Source: Diorhabda sublineata (lineage: Eukaryota > Arthropoda > Insecta > Coleoptera > Chrysomelidae). From it: a stretch of 64,000 nucleotides of DNA. The translations under genes were made by a program, and so were the position numbers. The notes under the pieces are model-generated. The model had not been told where the DNA came from. It did no database searches and saw nothing but the letters and a program-made list of their open reading frames with translations. The DNA is taken from positions 37,214,294 to 37,278,293 of the forward strand of contig NC_079474.1 of the NCBI RefSeq assembly GCF_026230105.1. Reading direction: 5' to 3'. Shown here one piece after another: positions 36,239 to 46,470 of this stretch; the stretch's first letter is position 1, and every line of letters begins with the position of its first letter.

Positions 36239-36727
36239 AGGCCTGGTATCTCTGACCAGATCGGCCCGAAATATTTCGGTGGTACAGCACGAAAACTTAG
36301 TTCATGTTTTCGGTAAAACCCAGTATGTTTGTATAAAAGATCGGAACGAAGTTTAGGGAAAGTGTGTGGACAGCAGTTCGTCTCAATCAAACTAGTTTTG
36401 ATTTGAACGATTTTTAAACGGATCAGTTCGCTGGAACTTGTTGAATTTGTTTATATTTTAGAATTCTGTGCATTTTTATTTCTATCAGCATTATAATTAT
36501 TTTATAAAACATAAATGTAAAAAGATATGTCCGTTGGTAAGACGTACCACAAATTAGACTTTTCTGTGCTAGAGGATGAAATATTAATTGACAAAGTGAC
36601 AAAATCTTCAGACAAACCACACACACGACGAAACTTTTGATCGAATTAAATTCTGGAAGCTAAAGCGTTCTGTACGCGAATATTCACCGAAATATTTCGG
36701 CCCGATTTGATCAGAGAAACCAGGCTA
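36239..36727. mobile_element. MITE with terminal inverted repeats of about 43 bp
   Basis: The left end AGGCCTGGTATCTCTGACCA...GAAATATTTCGGTG (36239-36281) and the reverse complement of the right end AGCCTGGTTTCTCTGATCAA...GAAATATTTCGGTG (36685-36727) match at nearly every position. Each arm ends inwardly in the palindrome CCGAAATATTTCGG. The interior (about 400 bp) has no transposase. This is a clear non-autonomous DNA transposon of about 490 bp. The superfamily is not assigned because no unambiguous target-site duplication was seen. Confidence 0.85.
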
Positions 36728-36924
36728 AACGTATGAAGAAAGAATGATTCTTATGTATAGAACAGTAAAGCAATACTATTTAATTTCTACATTAATAATA
36801 TAAGTTATAATAAAAATAATTCCACATGTGTGTAGGTTAAAAAGAAACCTTTCAATACAAAAAAATATCAATCATATTAACCTGCAAAAAATAATGATAC
36901 GACAGCTGTTCTAATGAATATATC

Positions 36925-37545
36925 CGAGGGCCGTTTTTTTTTCAACCTCCGATCGCTCCGTGCAGACGCTACGCGGTCAGTAGAAAGCGAACATGCGCTG
37001 TGAGCGATTGCGAAGCTCTCGCACTACACACTCCGCCATTGTTGATATTCAGGTGTCAGCTGGCGTTGTGCTACAGTAAGCATGTCCCCCATTATTGATG
37101 CTTCCGCCAAGTGTGAATTGCGCAGTGAGATAATGAGTCGTGTGTCTGGGGAAAACTTCATAAGTGATGCTGTTCTGCGTGAATAGTGTCGAAAGTTTAA
37201 AGATGGCCGTAATTATGTGCATGGTCAAGGGGTTCATGGACGCAAATATGTCGTTTTAGATAACTTGGTTCAACGAGTTGACAGAACGGTAGATTTACTA
37301 TTACTGCTTTGTCTACGGAATTTCCAGAAGTTTCGAGGTCTGTTTTGTACTCTGTTGTTACTGAACGGTTAGGTTACATTGGAGACTATTGAGAAGCTTG
37401 TCCTCAGATATGACAAATTTCTCAATTTCTTTGTTGATTATGTGGAAAATAACCATAAGTGTACCAATCTTTTGGTAATAAAATTAGTGTTTTATATGAA
37501 CTTTCATTTATACCTATCAAAGGTTGAAAAAAAATGGCTCTCGTA
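36925..37545 (+). mobile_element. internally deleted mariner with both TIRs
   Basis: The left end CGAGGGCCGTTTTTTTTTCA and the reverse complement of the right end CGAGAGCCATTTTTTTTCAA are imperfect TIRs that continue inwards (CAACCTCCGATCG / CAACCTTTGATAG). From ATG 37082 the frame gives SAKCELRSEIMSRVSGENFI, a stop, CRKFKDGRNYVHGQG and NLVQRVDRTV, the N-terminal DNA-binding region of a mariner with the LC.VYG.NVMS...V..WCRKFKDGRTDVHDE pattern. It then passes, at about 37378, straight to the C-terminus ETIEKLVLRYDKFLNFFVDY, VEN. All three catalytic aspartates lie in the deleted interval. An element of about 620 bp with both ends is a typical trans-mobilisable deletion derivative. Confidence 0.85.
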
Positions 37546-38554
37546 TTTTTAGTTGCTACTGATTACAGAAACAATACACTATATTATAGAAAAAAATAAT
37601 TCCTAACCCATATTTAACCGATCTGTCATGGAGAATATTAGTCGAAAATTAAGTTCTAGAATTAAAATTAAAAATCAATTAATGTACAAATCTTTCGACA
37701 AATCACCACCTACCCATTCGCGGCCAAGTGTACAAAATTAGGCTAGTTTCCTGTGTCATTCCAACAAAACAAAAGATGACACGTCGCACCATCAATCATT
37801 TATTTAAAACATTGCAGGGCCTTTTGTTACGCAAGTCGCCGCTAAGCGGCACGTGGCCAAAGTGACGATCGTATTTAGATAAAGCCTGGCACACATCGCT
37901 AATAAGATAGGGTGCATTTTGGGCATTGAGGCTTAAGCGAGAACGATTGATATATAGTTCGAAAGTTCCTAATCATCTTATATTGTTTTCACTTGCAGTG
38001 ACTATAATATCTCCCGCAATATCTTTATAAATAAAATAAATATGAAGATAAAGCAATAGTCTATACATTTTCCGCACTTTAACCAATGTGTATATTGAGT
38101 TACTTTATTAAAATTACATTGTTTGCATAATTTTGTGTTCTTTTGAATTTTATACTCATTATTCTCAATATTTTTCTTGAGTTTACATATGTATATGTTA
38201 ATTTTATTACTTACATTTTTCATTTAGTTTCTACATTTCTTGTGAAAAAATATACTAATATTGAGAGGAAGAAAACTATTGTAAGATATTTTTATTTACA
38301 AAATATAAATTCTGCTAAAATAAGTCATAATATTGGTTATACCTTTCGTTTGGAAACAAATTTGCAGTTTTGCAATTTTTAATTTAGTGCTCTGTGTATG
38401 TTTAGATTATAGTAATTTAACACGTAAGACCAATACCAAGAGTATCCTGGTGTAAATCTAACAAATTATTTAACTATTGAAGTTTTACTATTTTCAATGG
38501 TTGGGCTGAACACTTAGTATACTAGCATTTTTTGATATAAATTCATTCTATTTT
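37546..38554. other. spacer with GC-richer stretch at about 37700-37900
   Basis: 37700-37900 is less AT-rich and contains a CACGTG E-box and the hairpin GCCGCTAAGCGGC (about 37849-37861), so it might be regulatory or conserved non-coding DNA. The rest is AT-rich with no recognised coding content. Confidence 0.3.
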
Positions 38555-38990
38555 TCCTATCTGCGCGAAATTTCTATCCAGAGAGTATACTCTGAGGTCT
38601 GAAAACAGGAAAAAGTTACTGAGAGCCAAATCTGGAGAATACGGTGGATGTGGGAGTAATTCGAAGCCAAATTCAAGCAATTTTGCTATAATTTTCATTG
38701 ACAATGTCATCTTCTTAAAATTTGGCAGTTTTTCGGCAATTGCGTCGTTTAGATTCCAATTATGCTAAGTGATATTCGCGGTTCATGATTCTTCCTTTTG
38801 AGGACAGTCCATGAAGATTATACCATGTGTTTTCCAAAATACTTATGCTTTAACCTTGCCAGACAATTTTTGCGTTTTCTCGAGTGCATTCCACTGGGTT
38901 GAATGTCGATTGGACTCCGGTGTGAAATGATAGAGCTATTTTCCAACCAATGTCACATATCTAGACAACAAGTCGGGATTATAATGGTTG
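38555..38990 (-). pseudogene. mariner transposase catalytic fragment
   Basis: The minus strand reads YHFTPESNRHSTQWNALEKT, QKLSGKVKA, VFWKTHGIIFMDCPQK, LNDAIAEKLPNFKKM, LLEFGFELLPHPPYSPDLAL and SNFFLFSDL across frame changes. This matches mariner HHFTPESNRQS.QW...KTQKLAGKVMA.VFWDAHGIIFIDYLQKG...LNDAIAEKRPHLKKKK...ELGFELLPHPPYSPDLAPSDFFLFSDL. The third catalytic Asp is preserved. The N-terminal half and the C-terminus are missing. Confidence 0.85.
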
Positions 38991-39249
38991 AATAGCTTAT
39001 CTTAGGATCTCAGCTATCTCAAGCAGCTTTATAGCAGCTTCCCTTTATAGTTATTACAGAAATTATTAAAAAATGGCTGAGAGAGAAGAATCTATAGGAT
39101 AAATATGCAGAAGTATCTTCCAGTGAATCCCTTCAAAGTGTATAGTAATGTACTATATCTAACAACTCTTAGTCACTGATACAACAGAATTAACAATTAA
39201 TAAACACTATACATTTTGATAAATCTTATGAAAATCGGTTCACCAAATC

Positions 39250-39895
39250 ATCAGGTTGTTAAAGCGTATTAGTCTGCGAACTTCACCTTCATTATCAAAC
39301 TGTCCTTTCCCGAGAATATTAGGATCTGTACTTACACGATCACTGTACCTACTGCTGCAATTTTTGATTACTTCCTTCACTGAAGGTACATGAAGATCTT
39401 TCTCTATACATGCTAATGTAACATAACGTTTTTAGCTTTTTGAAACCATTGCAGTATTTGTAGGTTGGAATTACTTTGCAGTCCCCTACAGATGGATGCC
39501 GTAAGTCCAAATTGGCCTCGTGCAATAGCAGTTTGTTTTCCAAAGTCACTTCAGATTTACGGCCAATCATCCAATACATTTGTATAAATTTAATGCCAAG
39601 CTGTTTCCTTTTCATAAATATATGCTTTTGCCAAGTTAAACGTCTGTCAAAATGAATACCCAAGTACTTTGTATCTTTTAACTGCGTTAATTGTGTACCA
39701 TTAAGTGTGACTGGTGTTTCATTGGTTGTACTGTATGAGTAGACTTGTTTGTTTTCGTTCGATTTAATCGTCCAGTTTCTCATTCATTTATCTACTTTGT
39801 TTAGATTGTATTGTAGGTACCTTGATGCAATAGCTGAATTATTATGTAGTGCCAAAACTGCGGTGTCACCTGCCAATGCGGCAACTTCTAAAATG
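39250..39895 (-). pseudogene. Jockey-clade LINE, RT C-terminal fragment
   Basis: Minus-strand text runs AALAGDTAVLA (the degenerate F-A-D-D box, first Asp now Gly), SRYLQYNLNKVDK, a TGA for Trp, MRNWTIKSNENK, KDTKYLGIHFDRRLTWQKHI, KRKQLGIKFIQMYWMIGRKS and LENKLLLHEA. Frameshifts then lead to IWTYGIHL and LHVPSVKEVI, then YSDRVSTDPNIL. The order is the Jockey pattern after the polymerase active site (KYLG..LD.RLTW..HI..KR.Q...K...M.WL.G..S.L...NKLL.Y....KPIWTYGIQLWG). The 5' part and the tail are missing. Confidence 0.85.
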
Positions 39896-40039
39896 ACTCA
39901 ACGAGATAATAACAAAACAAATCGAGTTTTTCTAAACTCGAAAATTGTGTACCTAGAATCGATTACTTAGGATTAAACAATTAATTAACACTGATTGCTG
40001 AACTTCTTAAAAGTATAAAGATAAAAACGAGCTAAACTG

Positions 40040-40290
40040 TTGAATGAAAGTGATCGGTTCTCTATCAAGACAATGTGCAAGCTATTCACTCATAGGCTTC
40101 TTACCAAATTCATTTCTAATCCAGTCGCCTTATTCGCCGGATCTTCCACTATGCAATTTTTATGTATTTTTTACATCAAAAGTAATAAAATTTGAGTTCA
40201 ATGAAGCTGTGAAAGAGGAAGCAGTACGCTTTCTGATGGATATGATAGAAGAGCTATTAGCACTATTTTGAACAATGGAATGTTCACGTG
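40040..40290 (+). pseudogene. mariner/Tc1-type transposase C-terminal fragment
   Basis: Plus strand: SVLYQDNVQAIHS (second catalytic Asp motif HQDNA..HT) is followed in another frame by TKFISNPV, QSPYSPDLPLCNFYVFFTSK (third catalytic motif YSPDLAPCDFYLF...K), then FEFNEAVKEEAVRFLMDMIE. Two of three catalytic aspartates remain. No terminal repeats were found. Confidence 0.75.
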
Positions 40291-41464
40291 GAATGTTATA
40301 TATTATTATATATCAAACAGCATAAAACTGCGTCATTGAACATTAACTTTTCGTATTTTATGTTATGCGGTTACATCTCCTCATTAATTGTTTGTAGAAT
40401 TTTGTTTTTTAACTATTAATTTCTCACTTGTACCAATATCCTTGTATCTCTGGTAAAATATGAGAATAAAAATTGCACCCAATTCAAATTGACAAGCTTG
40501 CTACAGTTGAACTGATTCAGTATCTGCTAAAATAAAATTAAAACGTGCAAATCGAATATAATCATCTTTTGTTGAAAGTTCGAAAGATAAGCGTTTAAAC
40601 AAACGGTTTTTAGTTTCGATCGGTTGGTAATTTCCGAACAGAGATGGGCTTTCACTTCAAACACCAGCACACTGCTTATTTTTAGGGTTTTTATTGGAGA
40701 TATGATGGCAATCCTGTCATGTTAACACGTGTGCGCGTTTTTTACACACATTCGCCAACGTTTTTTCTTTCTCTTTTTTTGTTTTTTTGACGTGATCCAA
40801 ATAGAGTTATCGCAGTGCCGCGTAGAGAAAGGTTTTTACAAAAAAAAAAATAGATTATAGAATTGACAAAAACTCTCAACTAGTGTTGTATGTATACGAT
40901 ATGTTTAAATTACACCACAAAAACGTAAAATTTTTTCGATTTCATTAATATATAAAATGCTTCTTTGATTAGCTAGAGAAATTTTACTGTAAAAAGATAA
41001 ATGAAAACTAAAATTAGATATTATAAGTCAAATGAAGATCGGTTTTGATATTTTAATAAAATAATAAATGGGCCTTTTACTGCAAGTGATATTAACCCTT
41101 TCATTCGCTATTCATTATTCATGATTAGTGTCTATAATGATTATGAAAGGATATACCCCAAAGTGATATTTTCATTATTGGAAAATTCAGGTTAGATTTG
41201 TTGAAAGCCTTCCTAGTAACTTACAATATAAATCATTGATATTTATCAGATAATTCATCATCTTATTATAATTCATATACATAGTTCGAATTTACGTTTC
41301 GTAGGTTCTATTACTAACAATGAATCAAGTTGAAGCATTAGAAATTACCTTAGATAACCAACGAAGAAGTGCTGAAATATATTTTGTGGATGATTATTAG
41401 TGGAAGAATAGAAGATCGATAGGGGGTAGGAAGAGAACTAGTTTATATATAGATTTGGAGTCTC
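40291..41464. other. AT-rich spacer
   Basis: Nothing recognised over about 1.2 kb. Confidence 0.4.
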
Positions 41465-42300
41465 GTATATACTGCGATCCAACGGATCTATTGTGTACCC
41501 CTTTCTTGCTGCGATACTGGAGAATGCAGTGTTTACAGCTGATCCATAAATCACACTCTTTTTAAAATGTCTAGAATGTGGGATGGCTGTAATTGCCAGA
41601 GATCTTCGTCTTCTATTTCTTCTATTTCCAGCGCTCCCAGATTTAGTTCTCTGGAGTTCTTCAGTATTTCACTCTTTGAGAGAATGTGGATAGAACTTTC
41701 GTCGTCTGTGTAATAAAATCTGCACGCAGCATGATCTGTTAGGTCTCTCTTCTTCATGTGTTTGTTGAGATGACAGTGCCCCTAATGAACTCTTTTTAGT
41801 ATTCCTGGATTGTTACTTAGGTTAATACATTCAGTTGGTCTACTCTGGTTATAGTTTTCCAGAAGAGTCTTTGCCTGTCTTAGCCCCTGTAGGTTGTGCC
41901 AATAATTGATTTTGATCCTATCTACCCGCTTTTCCAGTACTTTTACCACAGTTCTGTAGCTGATGCAAAAGAAGGGTTCGAGAGCCATGAAGGGCTTGTC
42001 TGTCCCCGGTTTACCGAGCTTATCGGCTCATTCATTTCCCTTCGCTCCGGTGCGTCCCGGAATCCATTGTAGAATAATTTTATTTTTCTTGCCCAGCTCA
42101 TTTAATGTTTCTATGCAATCCCAAACGAGTTAGATACCTTAGAACTCTAATGACGGCTTGACTATCGGACAGGATAATAATCTCCTGTATGCGATAGTTC
42201 CTCTCTAGATTAAACTGAATACATTTTTTGATGGCATATATTTCTGCTTGAAAAATGCTTGTTGTGCTGCTCAGACTTTCGGAGTGTTTGGTTCTGGGCC
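41465..42300 (-). pseudogene. RNase H-type LINE 3' end, copy 3 (best preserved)
   Basis: The minus strand begins near 42300 with an RNase H domain: STTSIFQAEIYAIKKCIQFN, IIILSDSQAVIRVL, then after a frameshift KIILQWIPGRTGAKGNE-stop-ADKLG. The blocks are F-AE..AI (Glu), ILSDSQA (Asp) and W-IPGH.GI.GNE.AD, where the usual His is Arg. The post-RNase H tail follows: NLQGLRQAKTLLENYNQSR, GHCHLNKHM, DHAACRFYYTDDESSIHILS and REL-LGALEIEEI, ending at about 41551. The 3' UTR tail is shared with 18985-19040. The reverse transcriptase is absent, consistent with 5' truncation. Clade (I/Loa/R1-like) not resolved. Confidence 0.85.
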
Positions 42301-42912
42301 TGTTTACAACTATATGGATTGGAGAACGAAATGTATTAGTGTAGTTGTAAATCGATTAATATGTAAAACTTCCGTATTTTTTTTATGGAGTAATCTTTCA
42401 AACAACTTATGTTATTTTTGAGTTCATTCACTTCAATAGTTAATTTTTAGAATTTTATGACAATACAACTTCTGAGATATTTGAATAATGGAAAAAATGT
42501 TGATTACGCATCGATTTCATCCGGAAAAAATACCGTTGATTCGTGAGGCTTAAAAAATAATATTGTGAGTGTTTATCAAAAATATTGTTCACATAAATTT
42601 AAACAAAGCTCTATAAGCACCTATGCTGCTCAACAATCGGAGTTTCTAAAAGAGATAATAACACAAGAAAACGTAAAAACATCCCGAAGGTCGTAATGGA
42701 AATTCGCAACCGAAAATATCATTTGAATGTGCTTAATCCAATGAGGAGAAAAAAGTTTTTTTCCAGATTGAAGGCTTGTTTTTTGTTTATATGTAACTCA
42801 GTTCACCACTACACATCAAAATGGCGGTCATCTGAGTGGACTGGAACGAGCAAAACTAAAAACAATGAACAATGACTATGTTGGAATTTCTGGAACCGTT
42901 GTTGATATTCAG
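42301..42912. other. spacer preceding the ribozyme-like motif
   Basis: No coding similarity. The sequence ACAATGACTATG at about 42869 recurs at about 43025, flanking the ribozyme-like motif as a direct repeat. Confidence 0.35.
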
Positions 42913-42989
42913 ACTCATCAGTTCACCTTCAGTCTCTGAAGACGATAACTTGGTTATCGAAACGCGCGTCAGACAGGATAATTGTGAGT
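42913..42989 (+). ncRNA. hammerhead-ribozyme-like motif (type I, minimal stem III)
   Basis: Read 5' to 3': stem I strand GTCT (42932-42935), core CTGAAGA (42936-42942), one extra C, stem II GATAAC-TTG-GTTATC (42944-42958), core GAAA starting 42959. A two-pair stem III follows (A-C ... G-T, loop GCGC, 42962-42969), giving the cleavage triplet GTC ending at 42970, then AGAC (42971-42974) closing stem I. Stem I extends through CCT/AGG and, beyond an internal loop, ACTCA (42913-42917) with TGAGT (42985-42989). The CUGANGA...GAAA...GUC arrangement with a tiny stem III is the form known from Penelope-like elements and retrozymes. The unpaired C between CTGAAGA and stem II departs from the textbook core. 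No Penelope RT or GIY-YIG sequence was seen nearby. Confidence 0.68.
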
Positions 42990-43094
42990 GTTGGTGTAGT
43001 GGTTGTCTAAACAGTCTATTCAGTAACAATGACTATGACATTATTGGACCGATTGAAAAATAAAATCACCTCATTCGGCTCTATATATGTCACA

Positions 43095-43275
43095 AGCTCA
43101 AAAAACTATGATCAAATTTGATAAATTGAACTTCTAATTGCTCTCGAGCTCTCCCCATCGTTTGCAGATCTAGATCTAATGACGATTGGCTATTTTCAAA
43201 ACTGAAACAAATTATCGGTTGAACAGTAGCTTATTTTGAGGTTGGAAGTTGGAAAAGGGTTGGAATATCAAACGA
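43095..43275 (+). pseudogene. mariner transposase C-terminal fragment
   Basis: The plus strand reads MIKFDKLNF-stop-LLSSSPSFADLDL, then after a frameshift SNDDWLFSKLKQIIG and TVAYFEVGSWKRVGI. This is the pattern AKI.KL.FELLPHAPYSPDLAPSDYWLFS.LK...G...VAETEAYFE......Y..GI. YSPDLA survives as SFADLDL. Short, but ordered. Confidence 0.6.
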
Positions 43276-44199
43276 AAACATCTTTATGAAAAAATTGAAC
43301 TTGCTAAAACATTTGTTTTTTATATACTAAACTAGAAACTTCAATATATATATATATGTATCTCATATATTCAAAATTTAATTATATATTGTTAAGAGTA
43401 TATTTTTGTTTACGCATTGCCTACGCCTGTGAATTCGATTAGGATACGTCTGGCAGGCAGTTGATTTCAGTTCTATACAAAGTAATGTACTCCACATTTT
43501 TCACTTTTTATTTCGAGCGTTTCGATTTAATTGAAATATGACGGGACATATTTCAGTTAAATGAACATGTACTTTGATAATAAACTCATGTATACCATAC
43601 CAACATTCGTACCAATAGTTTTGGGTTTTATTTTCGATTATTCCATCCTACATAAATCTAATTGACAATTTATATCCATCTGCATTTTATTGATAAACAA
43701 TAAAAAAAGGTAACGGATTTAATGGAGTACTTTTTCATTTCACTTCCAATATTCCTGTTTACCAAGTCTCACTTATTGTTGATTTCATTTAACGTAAATT
43801 TGCGTTGACGTATCCGAATAGTTTTGTTTAGTAGCTCGTGGTACCAGGGATACAAGTCACTAAAATGTGAAAATCGTAGGCGGGTCGCTAGTAAAAATAG
43901 AATTAGGATGTCAGACTAAGCGTGGGGTCGACTTTGATTAGGAATCTAATTGAGAAAACGATAAAATGAATTCAGATAAATAAAATTAACAGTAAACGCA
44001 GGAGATAATTGTTATTGCCATGAGTAAAATGGAAGAAAATGTAGAAATAAGAAAGACAATACTAATAATAACAGAACTAAGGTCATATAAGTAATAAAGA
44101 AATAGGTAAAGTACATAAAAGTACAGAAAACAGAGAACTCACAAAGCAATAAAATAATAAAATTTAGGAATCAATGCACAATATAGATTAAACATAAAT
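43276..44199. other. AT-rich spacer
   Basis: Nothing recognised. Confidence 0.35.
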
Positions 44200-44825
44200 G
44201 ATGTTTGATTGTTCTTTTGTTTCGGGTGATGGACCCACGCTCCAGCCATAGTTATGAAACGGTGCAACAATTTGGATTTATTTCTCTGAAACATTCCCAA
44301 ACACTCTATGGAAATATCTTCACGGCGCTGTTTTTGTTCCATTGCGGTACCCATCTTGCGCACAGCTTTCTTATGTCCAATTTATCCAGTTATTATGCGA
44401 TCTACTGCACTTTTTGAAATGCTTACTATGTCTGCTAGCTCTCACAATTTCAGTCGACGATCATCCGATTCTATTTTGTGGATTATTCTCAACATTTCTG
44501 GAACCGTCACCTCATTTGATAGACCATTGCAATGCTGGTCTTCGCAGGTCGTACGGACTCATTTAAACTCTGCTACCCAATATTTCACTGTTGAAACGAA
44601 GGAGTAATCTCACCTAGAGTAGAATCTAGTTCAGCTTTTATATTGGTTGGGCCAACGCCTTCCAAATAAAAGTATTGTATCACATAACGATGACCAATTT
44701 TTTCCATGTTTACAAATTCACTGAACAACATTGCGTCTAAAAATTTAGAACATATGCTGTATAGATTATGTAGTTTCTAATACAGTGATATTTTTCTAGC
44801 AACTACCGGCGTATCAGACTAACTA
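44200..44825 (-). pseudogene. mariner N-terminal half (same family as 11161-12274)
   Basis: Aligns in the same orientation with 17960-18590: TCGGGTGATGGACCCACGCT, GTTATGAAACGG, GCACAGCTTTCT, GATGCTGGTCTTCGCAGGTC-like blocks and AATACAGTG are shared. Minus-strand frames encode the mariner DNA-binding half: VTEF/ASEF-like KRG region, SRMRKMGTAMEQKQRREDIS, IECLGMFQRNKSKLLHRFIT. The outer about 30 bp including the TIR is missing, and nothing from the catalytic half after HHP(K/E) is present. Confidence 0.8.
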
Positions 44826-45525
44826 GACAAGTTAGAGAAAATATTTGCTTAATACACTTTTGATCTGACAGAAAGAAAGGAATCAATGGATATATAGAGA
44901 AAGATGAAACATAAAGAATCTAACAGGTACTATTACCCGTTTTTAAACTAGCAGGACTGATTTGAATTTGAGTTGGTAATTCCGTAGATTCCTGATTGGT
45001 CAAATCACATTCTTCTCTTTCTTTCACCGTGTGTCTATTAAATTAATCATTATTCAGTTTGTGGTTATTTATTTTCAATCTGTATAATGTCATCGATTCC
45101 AATCTAGATGCGTGATTTAGCCTGCTTAAAATGGTCTTTCCAGTTTCAAAATGGAGTATAATAGAGAAGAAAATATATTCAGATGATCAGAAAGAAGTGA
45201 GGCTGTTAATAAAAATAGCTGAATCGAAACAAGATCAAGAGATACAAATAGAGAAGAAAATTGTTCGGACCAAAAAATATTAGACAAAATAGTTACCTGA
45301 TACAAGTGAACATGAAAGAGAAGTGCTCCAGAAAATAAACAAAAGGACTGAAAAACATGAATACATTTAAGAAATACAAATGATAAGGGAGAGAAAATCT
45401 GTCTAAAAAAATATAAGAAAATGTGCATCATGAAGAGAAAAACTAGTAACCGAGAAGAATAGTGAAAAATACCCAATATAAGTGATAAACTAAAATAGAA
45501 GAAAAAAATATAGTGCACTTTTAAA
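44826..45525. other. AG-rich spacer
   Basis: Purine-rich on the plus strand. The 130-codon hydrophobic minus-strand frame (45126-45518) is a product of that skew. Confidence 0.35.
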
Positions 45526-45578
45526 AGAGGATATCAAATCCCAAATCATAATTTGGGATTTGGGATTTGATATCCTCT
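45526..45578. repeat. perfect 21-bp inverted repeat (hairpin)
   Basis: AGAGGATATCAAATCCCAAA plus T (45526-45546) is the exact reverse complement of 45558-45578, with an 11-base spacer. The spacer plus right arm contains a tandem ATTTGGG duplication (ATTTGGGATTTGGGATTTG). It would form a stable cruciform or RNA hairpin. Confidence 0.95.
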
Positions 45579-45989
45579 AGTACGTTAAGAAAATGACGAC
45601 AGTTGTTTCAATCGCCGATCTATGACTATGACGCTTCCATGTAATATATTCACCTTTAGTGATTACTACAGTATAGATTTGGATAAAAAAATCGATGTAG
45701 CATTTGAGAAATCCTTGAGAATATGTCCAAAATGTTTATGTAAATACTTTAATATAATACGAGGAAGAAATACCACGTTTATATACTAATTAACGTCTGA
45801 TCTGATTGTATAAGATGAAATCTTGTTAATTCTATTCTAATTTCTTTCATGATATTTCTAATTGTTTGATTTACTTCAGTTGCTACAGACATATCATAAA
45901 ACATATTCATTGTTATTATTTATTTTTTTTTATTTAATTTACCAAAACAATCTTAATATATTTGTCCATATTATACTATGAAAATTGCT
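45579..45989. other. AT-rich spacer
   Basis: Nothing recognised. Confidence 0.3.
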
Positions 45990-46470
45990 AATTAAGTTTT
46001 GAGATAGAGAAATGGAAATAAATATTTATGATTGGATATGGTTTTACTGGTTTTTTCGAAAGCTCCTAGTTAACAAATGCTAATGTACATTCATAATTGA
46101 CCGTTCTACATTGATCTAATAGAACGGTGGCAACATGTCCAGTTATTACGAAAAAACAGGCAACCACTTGCTTCGAAATGCTTCGTGCGCGTTTTGGCTT
46201 TCTTATATTTGACTCATATTCGTTTTGTTTATGGTTTATATGAATAGATCCATGATTTGTCTCCATCAGTTTACATATAGCTTCGATATTTTTTGGCACG
46301 ACAGCCAAATTTTGGAAGAATTTCAAGAAATTTATCCTACAACGAAGTGCGACCACGATTGAATTCAAAAAAAGCAGCGAAACCCGGTAGCTCGAGATTG
46401 CGCTTCAAAATCGAAGTGAGTTGATCGATCCACTGCTGTTGGTTTAATCCATGTCGAAATTCATAGAAAA
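45990..46470 (-). pseudogene. internally deleted mariner (GVQW/SETMAR-like)
   Basis: Minus strand: EFRHGLNQQQWIDQLTS and FEFNRGRTSL (DNA-binding N-terminus), then after a frameshift NLAVVPKNIEAICKLMETN (second helix-turn-helix entry, from PKSAVVPENI..VRKLIE). The frame then runs into ARSISKQVVACFFVITGHVA, TVLLDQCRTVNYECTLAFVN, which belongs to the catalytic domain (SRSKKMVACFFG.TGHVATVALE.RRTVNAEWYTT). The DETW region between is missing. Same lineage and same type of deletion as 59770-60165. Confidence 0.82.

Noticed and set aside
45126..45518. 130-codon hydrophobic minus-strand frame
   Set aside because: The opposite strand is A/G-rich, so pyrimidine-rich codons give Phe/Leu/Ser automatically; no signal or domain pattern.
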